Shown here: piece after piece, positions 1 through 7,092 of the stretch
Numbering within the stretch: the first letter of the stretch is position 1
Layout of the letters: each line of letters starts with the position of its first letter
From: Lutibacter sp. UBA4458
GTDB taxonomy: Bacteria > Bacteroidota > Bacteroidia > Flavobacteriales > Flavobacteriaceae
Direction of reading: 5' to 3'
NCBI GenBank assembly: GCA_002390165.1
Contig: DGOU01000097.1
Coordinates: 1-16,666 of the forward strand
DNA length: 16,666 bases
Made by a program: the position numbers and the translations under genes
Notes under the pieces: generated by a model
Database searches by the model: none
Told to the model about the DNA's origin: nothing
Seen by the model: only the letters and a program-made list of their open reading frames with translations

Positions 1-1
1 T

Positions 2-1111
2 GCTATGATTCCGGTAGGAAGAGGGCAAAGAGAACTTATTATTGGTGACCGTCAAACTGGTAAATCAACTGTTGCAATTGACACCATCATAAATCAAAAA
101 GAATTTTACGATGCTGGCGAGCCAGTATATTGTATTTATGTAGCAATCGGACAAAAAGGTTCTACTGTTGCTGCAATTGCAAATTTATTAGAAGAAAAAG
201 GAGCTTTAGCATATACAACAATTGTTGCTGCAAATGCTTCCGATCCAGCACCTATGCAAGTTTATGCTCCAATGGCAGGTGCTGCAATTGGTGAGTATTT
301 TAGAGATACAGGTCGTCCTGCATTAATTGTTTATGATGATTTATCTAAACAAGCAATAGCTTACCGTGAAATTTCTCTATTATTACGTCGCCCACCAGGA
401 CGTGAAGCATACCCTGGAGATGTATTTTATTTACACTCTCGTTTATTAGAACGTGCCGCAAAAATAGTTAACGATGATACTATTGCTGCTCAAATGAATG
501 ATGTTCCTTCTGTTTTAAAAGGAAAAGTAAAAGGAGGAGGTTCTTTAACTGCTTTACCAATTATTGAAACGCAAGCTGGTGATGTATCTGCATATATTCC
601 AACAAATGTTATTTCCATTACAGATGGTCAAATATTTTTAGAATCCGATTTATTTAACTCTGGTGTTCGTCCAGCTATTAACGTAGGTATTTCTGTATCT
701 CGTGTAGGTGGAAACGCACAAATTAAATCTATGAAAAAAGTAGCGGGTACTTTAAAATTAGACCAAGCACAATATAGAGAATTAGAAGCCTTTGCAAAAT
801 TTGGTTCCGATTTAGATGCTGCTACAATGAATGTAATTGAAAAAGGAAAACGAAATGTTGAGATTTTAAAACAAAATCAAGCAGATCCATTTAAAGTAGA
901 AGATCAAATAGCAATTATTTATGCAGGTTCAAAAAACTTGTTAAAAAATGTTCCTGTTGAAAAAGTTAAAGAATTCGAAAAAGATTATATAGAATATCTT
1001 AATGCTAAACACAAAGAAACATTAAATACATTAAAAGCTGGAAAATTAACAGATGAAGTAATTGATGTATTAACCAATGCCGCTACTGAAGTTTCGGCAA
1101 AATATGCATAA
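2..1111 (+). CDS. atpA: ATP synthase F1 subunit alpha (5' end cut by window edge)
   Basis: This is the C-terminal ~369 codons of the alpha subunit of F1Fo ATP synthase, the non-catalytic nucleotide-binding subunit of the F1 hexamer on the cytoplasmic face of the inner membrane. The frame is open from base 2, and the ATG at 5 is internal: in E. coli AtpA the same motif lies near residue 160 of 513. Visible landmarks are the Walker A motif GDRQTGKS (about residue 14 of the visible part), the Walker B-like [10 protein letters not shown] (near 105), [21 protein letters not shown], and [22 protein letters not shown], all typical of alpha subunits. It ends in TAA at 1109-1111 and is followed in the same direction by atpG after 95 nt. 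Identification is secure; only the N-terminal barrel domain and start are missing. Confidence 0.98.
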   Translation, partial: AMIPVGRGQRELIIGDRQTGKSTVAIDTIINQKEFYDAGEPVYCIYVAIGQKGSTVAAIANLLEEKGALAYTTIVAANASDPAPMQVYAPMAGAAIGEYFRDTGRPALIVYDDLSKQAIAYREISLLLRRPPGREAYPGDVFYLHSRLLERAAKIVNDDTIAAQMNDVPSVLKGKVKGGGSLTALPIIETQAGDVSAYIPTNVISITDGQIFLESDLFNSGVRPAINVGISVSRVGGNAQIKSMKKVAGTLKLDQAQYRELEAFAKFGSDLDAATMNVIEKGKRNVEILKQNQADPFKVEDQIAIIYAGSKNLLKNVPVEKVKEFEKDYIEYLNAKHKETLNTLKAGKLTDEVIDVLTNAATEVSAKYA

Positions 1112-1113
1112 AA

Positions 1114-1143
1114 TTCCCTCCTAACCTCCCTAAAAGGGAGGAA
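1114..1143 (-). repeat. Palindromic intergenic element, copy A (inverted)
   Basis: Between atpA and atpG lies a short palindromic element. The core is a 7-bp hairpin, CCTCCCT (1125-1131), loop AAA, AGGGAGG (1135-1141). Read on the minus strand it has the layout TTCC-TCCC-TTTT-AGGGAGG-TTAGGAGGGAA, the same layout as copy B at 1174-1205. From memory, such CCTTTGGAAAGG...TTTAGG-type elements are common between flavobacterial genes. Their function is unknown; an RNA hairpin that protects or attenuates the atpA-atpG mRNA is possible. Confidence 0.55.
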
Positions 1144-1173
1144 AAAGGATTTATTAATATAAACAAAAAATAA

Positions 1174-1205
1174 TTCTTTCCTTTGGAAAGGATTTAGGAT
1201 AGGAA
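1174..1205 (+). repeat. Palindromic intergenic element, copy B
   Basis: The core hairpin is CTTTCC (1176-1181), loop TTT, GGAAAG (1185-1190), followed by GATTTAGGATAGGAA, which runs right up to the atpG start codon at 1207. It lines up with the reverse complement of copy A, so the two form an inverted pair about 30 nt apart that could fold together into one larger structure. Its purine-rich tail also occupies the ribosome-binding position of atpG, so its folding could affect atpG translation (inference). Confidence 0.55.
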
Positions 1206-1206
1206 A

Positions 1207-2070
1207 ATGGCAAACTTAAAAGAAATACGAAATAGAATTACTTCTATTGGTTCAACTATGCAAATTACCAGTGCCATGAAAATGGTATCGGCAGCAAAGT
1301 TGAAAAAAGCACAGGATGCAATTACTAAAATGAAGCCATATGCAAATAAGTTAACAGAACTTTTGCAAGGTTTAAGTGCTTCATTAGATAGTGAAACTGG
1401 AGGTGTTTTTTCGGAACAACGAGAAATTTCCAAAGTTTTATTAGTAGTTATAAATTCAAATAGAGGATTATGTGGTGGGTTCAATTCAAACATAATTAAG
1501 GAAGCTGAACATTTAATTGAAAACCATTATACTAGTAAACAAGTAGATATTTTATCCATAGGAAAAAAAGCAAATGATATTCTTAAAAAAAACCATACTA
1601 TTATAGCTAATAATAGTGATGTTTTTGATGAATTAACTTTTGAAAATGTTGCTAATATTGCAGAAAATATTATGCAATTATTTGCTGAAGGAAGTTATGA
1701 TAAAGTACAACTGGTTTATAATCAATTTAAAAATGCAGCTACTCAAATACCAACAGTAGAAGATTATTTACCTATTAAACCTGATTCGGAAAATGCGAAC
1801 AAATCTAATGCTGATTTTATTTTTGAGCCTTCAAAAGCTGAGATAGTTTTAGAATTAATTCCTAAATCATTAAAAACACAACTTTATAAAGCAATAAGAG
1901 ATTCTTTTGCTGCAGAACATGGTGCTAGAATGACGGCAATGCATAAAGCCACAGATAATGCAACTGAATTAAGAGATGATTTATTATTAATGTATAATAA
2001 AGCTCGTCAGGCAGCTATTACAAATGAAATATTAGAAATTGTTGGAGGAGCGGAAGCTTTAAATAATTAG
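1207..2070 (+). CDS. atpG: ATP synthase F1 subunit gamma
   Basis: This 287-residue protein is the central rotary stalk of F1, coupling proton flow through Fo to catalysis in the alpha3beta3 head. Both conserved coiled-coil ends are present: the N-terminal MANLKEIRNRITSIGSTMQI with SAMKMVSAAKLKKAQ, and the C-terminal EHGARMTAMHKATDNA followed by YNKARQAAITNEILEIVGGA. The length is normal for the family. The ATG at 1207 fits because it gives the canonical N-terminus and follows the A/G-rich AGGATAGGAAA. It is the second gene of the visible atp operon. A strong terminator follows and no atpD is next, as expected in the Bacteroidota, where atpDC often lies elsewhere. The last codons (EALNN-stop) are duplicated just downstream. 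Identification is secure. Confidence 0.98.
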   Translation: MANLKEIRNRITSIGSTMQITSAMKMVSAAKLKKAQDAITKMKPYANKLTELLQGLSASLDSETGGVFSEQREISKVLLVVINSNRGLCGGFNSNIIKEAEHLIENHYTSKQVDILSIGKKANDILKKNHTIIANNSDVFDELTFENVANIAENIMQLFAEGSYDKVQLVYNQFKNAATQIPTVEDYLPIKPDSENANKSNADFIFEPSKAEIVLELIPKSLKTQLYKAIRDSFAAEHGARMTAMHKATDNATELRDDLLLMYNKARQAAITNEILEIVGGAEALNN

Positions 2071-2076
2071 ACGAAA
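2054..2076 (+). repeat. Direct repeat 1, the 3' end of atpG
   Basis: These 23 nt cover the last atpG codons, the stop and six bases beyond. They recur at 2107-2129 with one mismatch (T at 2064, C at 2117). Both copies follow a GAGGAG (2045-2050 and 2101-2106), with CGG between GAGGAG and the repeat only in this copy. The offset is 53 nt. Confidence 0.85.
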
Positions 2077-2106
2077 CAAAGAGTAGTCAAATTTTAATAA
2101 GAGGAG

Positions 2107-2129
2107 AAGCTTTAAACAATTAGACGAAA
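2107..2129 (+). repeat. Direct repeat 2, duplicated atpG tail
   Basis: This is the second copy of the atpG 3' tail. Read in the matching phase it again gives E-A-L-N-N-stop, the single base difference being a synonymous Asn change (AAT to AAC). It lies between the true stop and the terminator and is non-coding. It looks like the footprint of an old local duplication or of recombination at the operon end. Confidence 0.85.
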
Positions 2130-2141
2130 TTTTATAATTAG

Positions 2142-2183
2142 AATACAAAAAGTCTATCATAAAAATGATAGACTTTTTGTATT
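2142..2183 (+). terminator. Rho-independent terminator of the atp operon
   Basis: A perfect 19-bp hairpin: left arm 2142-2160, loop AAAA (2161-2164), right arm 2165-2183. The right arm carries the T-run GACTTTTTGTATT and is followed by TT. It closes the atpA-atpG unit. The left arm begins with an A-run, so it could also work on the other strand, but no minus-strand gene approaches from the right. Confidence 0.9.
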
Positions 2184-2225
2184 TTGGTACACACTTTGTT
2201 GTAAACATCCTAAATATTTACTACT

Positions 2226-2705
2226 ATGAAAATTCTTAAACTTATATCCATTTTTATTATTACATCAACTTTGTTTTTCTGTTGTGGAGCAACTAAAGAT
2301 AAAACTATTTACAAATTTCAAAAAAATCCACCCTTTAAAATTGTAGATGCTGTTGTATCCGATTGGGTTGGTGGCCAACCTGGAGTTAGAGGTTTAAAAG
2401 TTGAAATTAGCACAGACTCTAAAAAGGTTAAATTAGATACACTTTATTTTAGAAATCAAAAAACAACCTTAAAATTAACAGCTAATACTACTCCTTCAAA
2501 ATACGTAGGAATATTAGTTACTTCAAATGGTATTAATGATTATATTTTGGATAAAGATAGCACTAAAGAATTTGGTAATTTTCCAAAAATAATCTCTAAA
2601 AATATTCCTTTTAATTTAAATAATAATGAAGCTGTAATAAGTTATCTATATCAAAATGAAACTTATTTTTACAAAATTAAAATTATTAATAAAGAAGTTA
2701 ACTAA
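2226..2705 (+). CDS. Small putative secreted lipoprotein, function unknown
   Basis: A 159-residue protein with a classical export signal: MK start, hydrophobic stretch LKLISIFIITSTLFF, then a Cys pair (residues 19-20) followed by G-A-T-K. The lipobox (LFFC/FFCC) is imperfect, so lipidation is likely but not certain. The mature part, with K-N-P-P-F-K-I near residue 34 and G-G-Q-P-G-V-R-G near 50, looks like a single beta-rich domain. I recall similar small flavobacterial proteins but can name no function. It stands alone, after the atp terminator and before a second lipoprotein 93 nt downstream. It has no exact TAnnTTTG promoter match upstream. The gene is clearly real (signal peptide, normal codon use); the role is unknown. 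Confidence 0.8.
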   Translation: MKILKLISIFIITSTLFFCCGATKDKTIYKFQKNPPFKIVDAVVSDWVGGQPGVRGLKVEISTDSKKVKLDTLYFRNQKTTLKLTANTTPSKYVGILVTSNGINDYILDKDSTKEFGNFPKIISKNIPFNLNNNEAVISYLYQNETYFYKIKIINKEVN

Positions 2706-2752
2706 CTTATTTACTTACCATTATGTAGTTTTATATTTTAAACTTCTGTTTT

Positions 2753-2767
2753 TGGCACGAAAATTGA
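2753..2767 (+). promoter_or_regulatory. Sigma-54-like promoter sequence
   Basis: The sequence TGGCAC-GAAAA-TTGA has the exact spacing of the sigma-54 consensus (TGGCAC, 5 nt, TTGC), differing only in the last base of the -12 box (GA instead of GC). A start about 12 nt downstream would give a leader of roughly 20 nt before the ATG at 2799. No sigma-54 activator is visible in the window, so this rests on the motif alone. Confidence 0.35.
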
Positions 2768-2798
2768 ATTTTTAATGCCGTAACCAAAAACAAAGTGT

Positions 2799-3725
2799 AT
2801 GAAGACTTTAAAATTACTTTTCGTATTAATAACAACTAGCATTATGGTTTCTTCATGTAATGTTGTAGTTGAAGATTATAACAACCCAAATAATTATGTA
2901 TCACTTGAAGATGTTGTTTCAAATTATGATTTATGGTATATAGATTATAATAAAACAACTGGGCAAGGAGATGTTCCTTTTCTATCTAAAGCATTTACAA
3001 TTTCCTTTTTAAATGGTAATTTATATGCTAATAATAATTTGGTTGGTATAGGAGCTACAGGAAATGGATATGGAATTCCAGTTGGAATTTACGATACAAA
3101 TAACGGAAGTTTAGAAATAAATCATGATTTAGACGGATATTTTGATTTTGATGTTATTCAAATTTCGGATGATCAAATAAAACTAGTGGATAATTTTAAT
3201 AATGTAAGCTATTATTTAGTGGGCTACCAAAAGTTTAATTTTGATTTCGATCAAATATTTTACGATAATATTGAATATTTTTTACAAGAATATGACGCCT
3301 GGGGAAAAACATTTACAAGTAGTGAAGGAGAAATAAGTGCCTTTGATAATGAAAATTATTTACAATTTACTCCAGAAGATTTAACAACCTTTTATTCTTC
3401 TCAAGATGAAGTTGGCACAACTATTGATAATTTATTATGGGATTATGTAGGAAGTTATTCTGTAGCAAATGTTCAAGGATATAATAATTTAAAGGTTTTA
3501 ACATTACATTATGATTCTGACGATACGGAAGAGTTTGAGTTAACCGTTATAGATGACGAAACAATAAGTTTGTATAATATCAATTCAGGAACCACATATG
3601 AATTTTCAGGATTTGGATATATTCAATACTTAAAAGAAAGTTCAAAAAAGAATACTGTAAGTTCATCAGGTAGAAAACGAACTAAAGTAATAAGAGAAAC
3701 AAAAATTAGAAGACATTTAAAATAA
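2799..3725 (+). CDS. Conserved flavobacterial lipoprotein, function unknown
   Basis: A 308-residue lipoprotein. The signal peptide MKTLKLLFVLITTSIMVSSC ends in a good lipobox (VSSC, lipidated Cys20). The mature protein is acidic and rich in Asn, Tyr and Asp, with apparent duplicated features: an early YDLWYIDYNKTTG and a later LLWDYVGSYSV, each followed by beta-strand-like stretches. The last ~25 residues are strongly basic (GRKRTKVIRETKIRRH), in contrast to the acidic body. I recall related flavobacterial proteins carrying a transferred name of nicotinate mononucleotide adenylyltransferase; nothing here (no nucleotidyltransferase HxGH motif, and a secreted location) supports that. The gene follows a sigma-54-like sequence and ends before a strong terminator, so it is probably monocistronic. 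It most likely acts in the periplasm or at the cell surface. Confidence 0.8.
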   Translation: MKTLKLLFVLITTSIMVSSCNVVVEDYNNPNNYVSLEDVVSNYDLWYIDYNKTTGQGDVPFLSKAFTISFLNGNLYANNNLVGIGATGNGYGIPVGIYDTNNGSLEINHDLDGYFDFDVIQISDDQIKLVDNFNNVSYYLVGYQKFNFDFDQIFYDNIEYFLQEYDAWGKTFTSSEGEISAFDNENYLQFTPEDLTTFYSSQDEVGTTIDNLLWDYVGSYSVANVQGYNNLKVLTLHYDSDDTEEFELTVIDDETISLYNINSGTTYEFSGFGYIQYLKESSKKNTVSSSGRKRTKVIRETKIRRHLK

Positions 3726-3746
3726 AGTTTGGTTAGTTGATTTTTG

Positions 3747-3769
3747 ATTGGTTATTTTTAATAACCAAT
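3747..3769 (+). repeat. 10-bp inverted repeat (hairpin)
   Basis: ATTGGTTATT (3747-3756), loop TTT, AATAACCAAT (3760-3769). It lies between the lipoprotein stop and the terminator hairpin. It lacks a T-tract of its own on the plus strand and may simply stabilise the 3' end of the transcript. Confidence 0.5.
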
Positions 3770-3774
3770 TGAAG

Positions 3775-3805
3775 AAAACCGCTCCGAAATCGGAGCGGTT
3801 TTTTT
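3775..3805 (+). terminator. Rho-independent terminator after the lipoprotein gene
   Basis: A GC-rich hairpin with arms CCGCTCCGA (3779-3787) and TCGGAGCGG (3790-3798), extended by A-T pairs (3775-3778 with 3799-3802), followed by a run of T. In RNA the loop is probably AAAU, since two bases would be too tight. It separates the lipoprotein from the dehydrogenase gene at 3842. Confidence 0.9.
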
Positions 3806-3841
3806 GTACCTTTATTCCTATTAAATTTAAACAATATAAAA

Positions 3842-4600
3842 ATGTCAAATAAAACCGCTTTTATTACAGGAGCAACCTCAGGAATTGGAAAAGCTACAGC
3901 AACTATATTTGCTAAAAACAACATTAATTTAGTATTATGTGGCAGAAGAGCAGATCGCTTGGAAAGCTTAAAAAAAGAACTAAGTAAATTTACAAAAGTT
4001 TCCACATTGCAATTTGATGTTCGTAATAAAAATGAAGTATTTGATGCGGTAAAATTAATTCCTAAAGAATTTCAACAAATAGATATTTTAATAAATAATG
4101 CTGGAAATGCCCACGGTTTAAGCACTATTCAAGATGGAAACTTAGACGATTGGGATGCCATGATTGATGGCAATGTAAAAGGCTTATTATATGTTACCAA
4201 AGCAATTCTTCCAACAATGGTTGCAAAAAACAATGGATTTATAATAAATATAGGCTCTATTGCCGGTAAAGAAGTATATCCTAATGGAAACGTGTATTGT
4301 GCCTCAAAGTATGCTGTAAACGCTTTAAATAAAGCTATGCGTATAGATTTAAACAAACATAATATTAGAGCTTGCGCTATTCATCCTGGTGCTGTTGAAA
4401 CCGAATTTTCTGAAGTTCGTTTTAAAGGAGATAAAGAAAGGGCTAAATCGGTATATTCTGGGTATAAAGCGTTGCAACCAGAAGATATTGCAGATATTAT
4501 TTATTTTGTAATTAGCAGACCTTATCATGTAAATATTGAAGATTTAATTGTATATCCTACTGCACAGGCAAGTGCAACTATTTTGAATAAAGAGGTTTAG
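3842..4600 (+). CDS. SDR family NAD(P)-dependent oxidoreductase (YdfG-like)
   Basis: A 252-residue classical short-chain dehydrogenase/reductase of normal length. The cofactor loop TGATSGIG is at residues 9-16, NNAG at 85-88, the catalytic Asn at 111, Ser at 139 (NIGS), and YxxxK is Tyr152/Lys156 (YCASK). PGAVETEFS (182-190) follows the active site. Two arginines after the second strand (CGRRADRL, 34-40) favour NADP(H). The pattern SIAGKEVYPNGNVYCASKYAV resembles E. coli YdfG, an NADP-dependent 3-hydroxy acid / L-allo-threonine dehydrogenase, so a small hydroxy acid or serine-type substrate is plausible but unproven. It is cytosolic. It has its own unit between two terminators; a weak TACCTTTA (3807-3814) is the only promoter-like element. 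Family is certain, substrate is not. Confidence 0.93.
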   Translation: MSNKTAFITGATSGIGKATATIFAKNNINLVLCGRRADRLESLKKELSKFTKVSTLQFDVRNKNEVFDAVKLIPKEFQQIDILINNAGNAHGLSTIQDGNLDDWDAMIDGNVKGLLYVTKAILPTMVAKNNGFIINIGSIAGKEVYPNGNVYCASKYAVNALNKAMRIDLNKHNIRACAIHPGAVETEFSEVRFKGDKERAKSVYSGYKALQPEDIADIIYFVISRPYHVNIEDLIVYPTAQASATILNKEV

Positions 4601-4623
4601 TTAAATGCTAAACCCCTTTATTT
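4589..4623. terminator. Bidirectional terminator between convergent genes
   Basis: Arms 4589-4600 and 4608-4619 with a 7-nt loop, overlapping the last codons of the dehydrogenase gene. On the plus strand one position is an A opposite C mismatch; on the minus strand the same position becomes a G-U wobble (AAAGGGGTTTAG with CTAAACCTCTTT). The hairpin is therefore better as a terminator for the minus-strand lipoprotein at 4641-5807. Confidence 0.75.
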
Positions 4624-4640
4624 TATGTTTTATATTTAAT

Positions 4641-5807
4641 TTAAGAAGGTGATAAAGTCATTAAAAGTGTGCCAATAGCATTTTCAACATCTTTTTCAAC
4701 TACAATAGCGGTATCAACACTTGTATCTTGTTCATAATCATTATAATCACTATGAGCCACTTTTATCCAATATTCTCCAATTGGTAAATCAGATAATATG
4801 AAATTTCCATCAACGTCAGTTTCAATAGAAGCTACTACAGTGGTAAATGAAGTATCGTCTTTATTATATACTGTAACAGTAGCAGCTTCAATTGGTATTT
4901 TATTTGTATCCGTTTCTGCATCGTCAGCAACTCTTCCTGAAATGCTTCCTGTACTTTTTGTTAAAAGCAATGTACCTGCATCCTTATCTTCACCGTTTAT
5001 AACAGGAACTGTTTCTGAATAAGCTATATCATAATCTTCTTTTTCAATAGTTAGTACATAACTTCCTCCCGGAATTCCTTGTAACATAAATACACCTTCA
5101 TCATTTGAAGTTGTAGATGCAATAGCATTTGAAAATGAAGTATCAGAAACATCATAAACTGATACTAATGCTTCTAGTGGCATAGGATTTTCCGTTGTTT
5201 CTTTAGTATCTGCAACTCTTCCTAAAATAGTTCCAGAATTTGCTTCTGCGGTAACTCTAATAACTGGTTTTAAGTTATAAATACCAGAATTACCAGCTTT
5301 TACAATAGATTTTTGTACATCCCAATCTAAAATAAAAGTATAGGAATACCCTGCAACTAACTCAGTATCTAAATGCAATTTTAAACCAGATTGTTGTGCG
5401 CTTGGGGTTTTTAAAGGAACCATTTCATCTGAACCCTCAAAAACTATTGAATTTTTACTACCTAATACTAATCGCACTTGGCTTAACATACCTGATTCAA
5501 TTTCCTGATCTGTTAATATATGTGAAGATCCTGCGGTTAGCGTTAATAAATCAACTAATGTACTTCCTTCTTCAACAGGAAAGCCATCAAAGCTTGTCCA
5601 TCCTATATTATCATCACTTCTATTATATTGTACATCAATAATATCAACCCATACTTCTTTATAGGAATCATCAGGAGCGTCTACTAACTTTAAGTTAACG
5701 TGAGAAGTAGTAGAATTTGAATTATTTATTTCTGAATTATTACAACTTTGTAAGAATAAAAGGAATATAATAGAGAATACTACGGATAAAATACTTTTTA
5801 TTTTCAT
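4641..5807 (-). CDS. Lipoprotein with DUF4382-like domain and two carboxypeptidase-regulatory-like repeats
   Basis: A 388-residue lipoprotein. The signal peptide ends in LQSC (lipidated Cys22) and is followed by an Asn/Ser-rich linker. Residues ~36-188 fit a DUF4382 domain: VNLKLVDAPDDSYKEVWVDIIDVQ at the front, LVDLLTL, LSQVRLVLG, and a closing YNLKPVIRV. Two tandem beta-sandwich repeats follow, about 191-284 and 286-385, each opening with G-x-I-x-GRVAD and continuing through VSVYD/VTVYN, DTSF, a DGxF step (VFMLQGIPGGSY, NFILSDLPIGEY) and GTLL(L/M)T. They look like carboxypeptidase D regulatory-like (prealbumin-like) domains produced by internal duplication. Such domains usually serve as binding or spacer modules at the cell surface. 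No enzymatic motif is seen. No clear TAnnTTTG promoter is visible upstream. Domain calls come from pattern recognition. Confidence 0.85.
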   Translation of the reverse strand: MKIKSILSVVFSIIFLLFLQSCNNSEINNSNSTTSHVNLKLVDAPDDSYKEVWVDIIDVQYNRSDDNIGWTSFDGFPVEEGSTLVDLLTLTAGSSHILTDQEIESGMLSQVRLVLGSKNSIVFEGSDEMVPLKTPSAQQSGLKLHLDTELVAGYSYTFILDWDVQKSIVKAGNSGIYNLKPVIRVTAEANSGTILGRVADTKETTENPMPLEALVSVYDVSDTSFSNAIASTTSNDEGVFMLQGIPGGSYVLTIEKEDYDIAYSETVPVINGEDKDAGTLLLTKSTGSISGRVADDAETDTNKIPIEAATVTVYNKDDTSFTTVVASIETDVDGNFILSDLPIGEYWIKVAHSDYNDYEQDTSVDTAIVVEKDVENAIGTLLMTLSPS

Positions 5808-5922
5808 AATTTTAAAGTTTATATATATTATTATAAAATAATAAATCTGTAGGGTTTCTTAGAATTATTAAAAAGAATAATCAATTACCTAAATTAGTGA
5901 ATTTTTTTAAATTTAAAAAATA

Positions 5923-7092
5923 ATGATAAATAAACGGCTTTTAATAAAAAACTTACTTGCCCAAACCGATGAAAATAGTTTTTATGATAAAAAACAAAAG
6001 ATTTCATTGGATTCTAAAGAAGGAAAAGCTAAATTTTTAAAACACGTTTGTGCATTATCTAATTCAAATTTAGACAACAATTCGTATTTAGTTATAGGAA
6101 TAGAAGACGAATTTAATAAAATTAAAGGCGTTGATTTTTTTGATGATAGTAAAATTCAAAACTTAATTAATTCCTATTTAGAAAATCCTCCTAAAATAAA
6201 TTATGAAAATATTGCTTTTCCAAAATTACCAAGGCATAAAGTGGTTGGTTTAATAACTATTCATCCAAATAATAAAGTTACTACGCTTAAAAAAACAATT
6301 TGGAAATATGTAAAAGGACTAGTTTTTTACAGAAGAGGAAGCAATTCTATGTCCACTCTTGGTAAATTTGAATTAAAAAGTACTAATAAAGAAATTGTAG
6401 CATCTATAGAAAAAAATGCGAGTAATAATATTCAATTGACTTTAGATGGCGTTTTCCATTTTTTTAAAAGGCATAGTAAAGAATACCACCCAAAATATAA
6501 AGTTTTTAATGAGCAGTTTGTGTTGTGTTGGGCTGGAAAACAAAAAAAAGTTGGAGAAAAGTTATTTTATTCACGAGTGGATATTGAACTAATAAATGAA
6601 CAGGTTCGTTTGTTTTATTCTGTTTTAGATGAAGTTAAAATAGAAATTAATCATCGGTCATTTATTATAACAGAATATATTTATTTACAGCTAAAAAATG
6701 TGTTCGATTATTATCCGTTAGAAAAAACAATTATTCATTTTAAAGATAACGGAAAACTTGATATTGTTAGTGAATTTCTGTTTAATCCGCCTCAATTTGA
6801 TAAAGCTGAACTGCTTCATTTATATAATAGTTGTAATGCATTATCCACTAAATTAAAAAAGGAAATTTCAATTTCAAAAAAAGAACAAAAGGAAATAAAG
6901 GATTTACCAACCAACTATTTATTATGCGTGTTAAATAAAATTCCGAATGCTTTAAAAAATTTAGATGAATTGGCTCCGTATTTAAAAAATAGAAACAACA
7001 AATTAGCATATATAAAATACAAAGAAGCTATAAGAGTATTAAGAAAAATTAGAAACCAACACGAAGAAAATGAGCATAGAAAAAGCATATAA
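5923..7092 (+). CDS. AlbA_2-domain (Schlafen-like) putative DNA/RNA-binding protein
   Basis: A 389-residue cytosolic protein. Residues ~15-145 resemble the AlbA_2 (divergent AAA-4/Schlafen) domain: DENSFYDKKQ at the front, KFLKHVCALSNS (38-49) matching the family's K-x-x-A-(L/F)-x-N segment, YLVIGIED (55-62), then VVGLITIHP and a closing VFYRRGSNS (134-142). Members of the family are usually annotated as ATP-binding or putative DNA-binding proteins without a proven activity. The remaining ~240 residues are Lys-rich and match no domain I can name; they end in a probably helical, basic C-terminus. I recall close relatives widely in Flavobacteriaceae, so it may be a lineage core gene rather than mobile. 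The 3' end overlaps the methyltransferase start by 23 nt, implying co-transcription and perhaps translational coupling. Confidence 0.8.
   Translation: MINKRLLIKNLLAQTDENSFYDKKQKISLDSKEGKAKFLKHVCALSNSNLDNNSYLVIGIEDEFNKIKGVDFFDDSKIQNLINSYLENPPKINYENIAFPKLPRHKVVGLITIHPNNKVTTLKKTIWKYVKGLVFYRRGSNSMSTLGKFELKSTNKEIVASIEKNASNNIQLTLDGVFHFFKRHSKEYHPKYKVFNEQFVLCWAGKQKKVGEKLFYSRVDIELINEQVRLFYSVLDEVKIEINHRSFIITEYIYLQLKNVFDYYPLEKTIIHFKDNGKLDIVSEFLFNPPQFDKAELLHLYNSCNALSTKLKKEISISKKEQKEIKDLPTNYLLCVLNKIPNALKNLDELAPYLKNRNNKLAYIKYKEAIRVLRKIRNQHEENEHRKSI

Noticed and set aside
1194..1493. Open frame of 99 codons on the minus strand across atpG
   Set aside because: It lies antisense to the conserved N-terminus of atpG and shows no recognisable protein features.
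3807..3814. TACCTTTA as the promoter of the short-chain dehydrogenase
   Set aside because: The last base differs from TAnnTTTG and the -33 region falls inside the upstream terminator stem, so it was left out as a feature.
3733..4005. Open frame of 90 codons on the minus strand
   Set aside because: It covers the terminator and the conserved cofactor loop of the dehydrogenase in antisense; a shadow frame.
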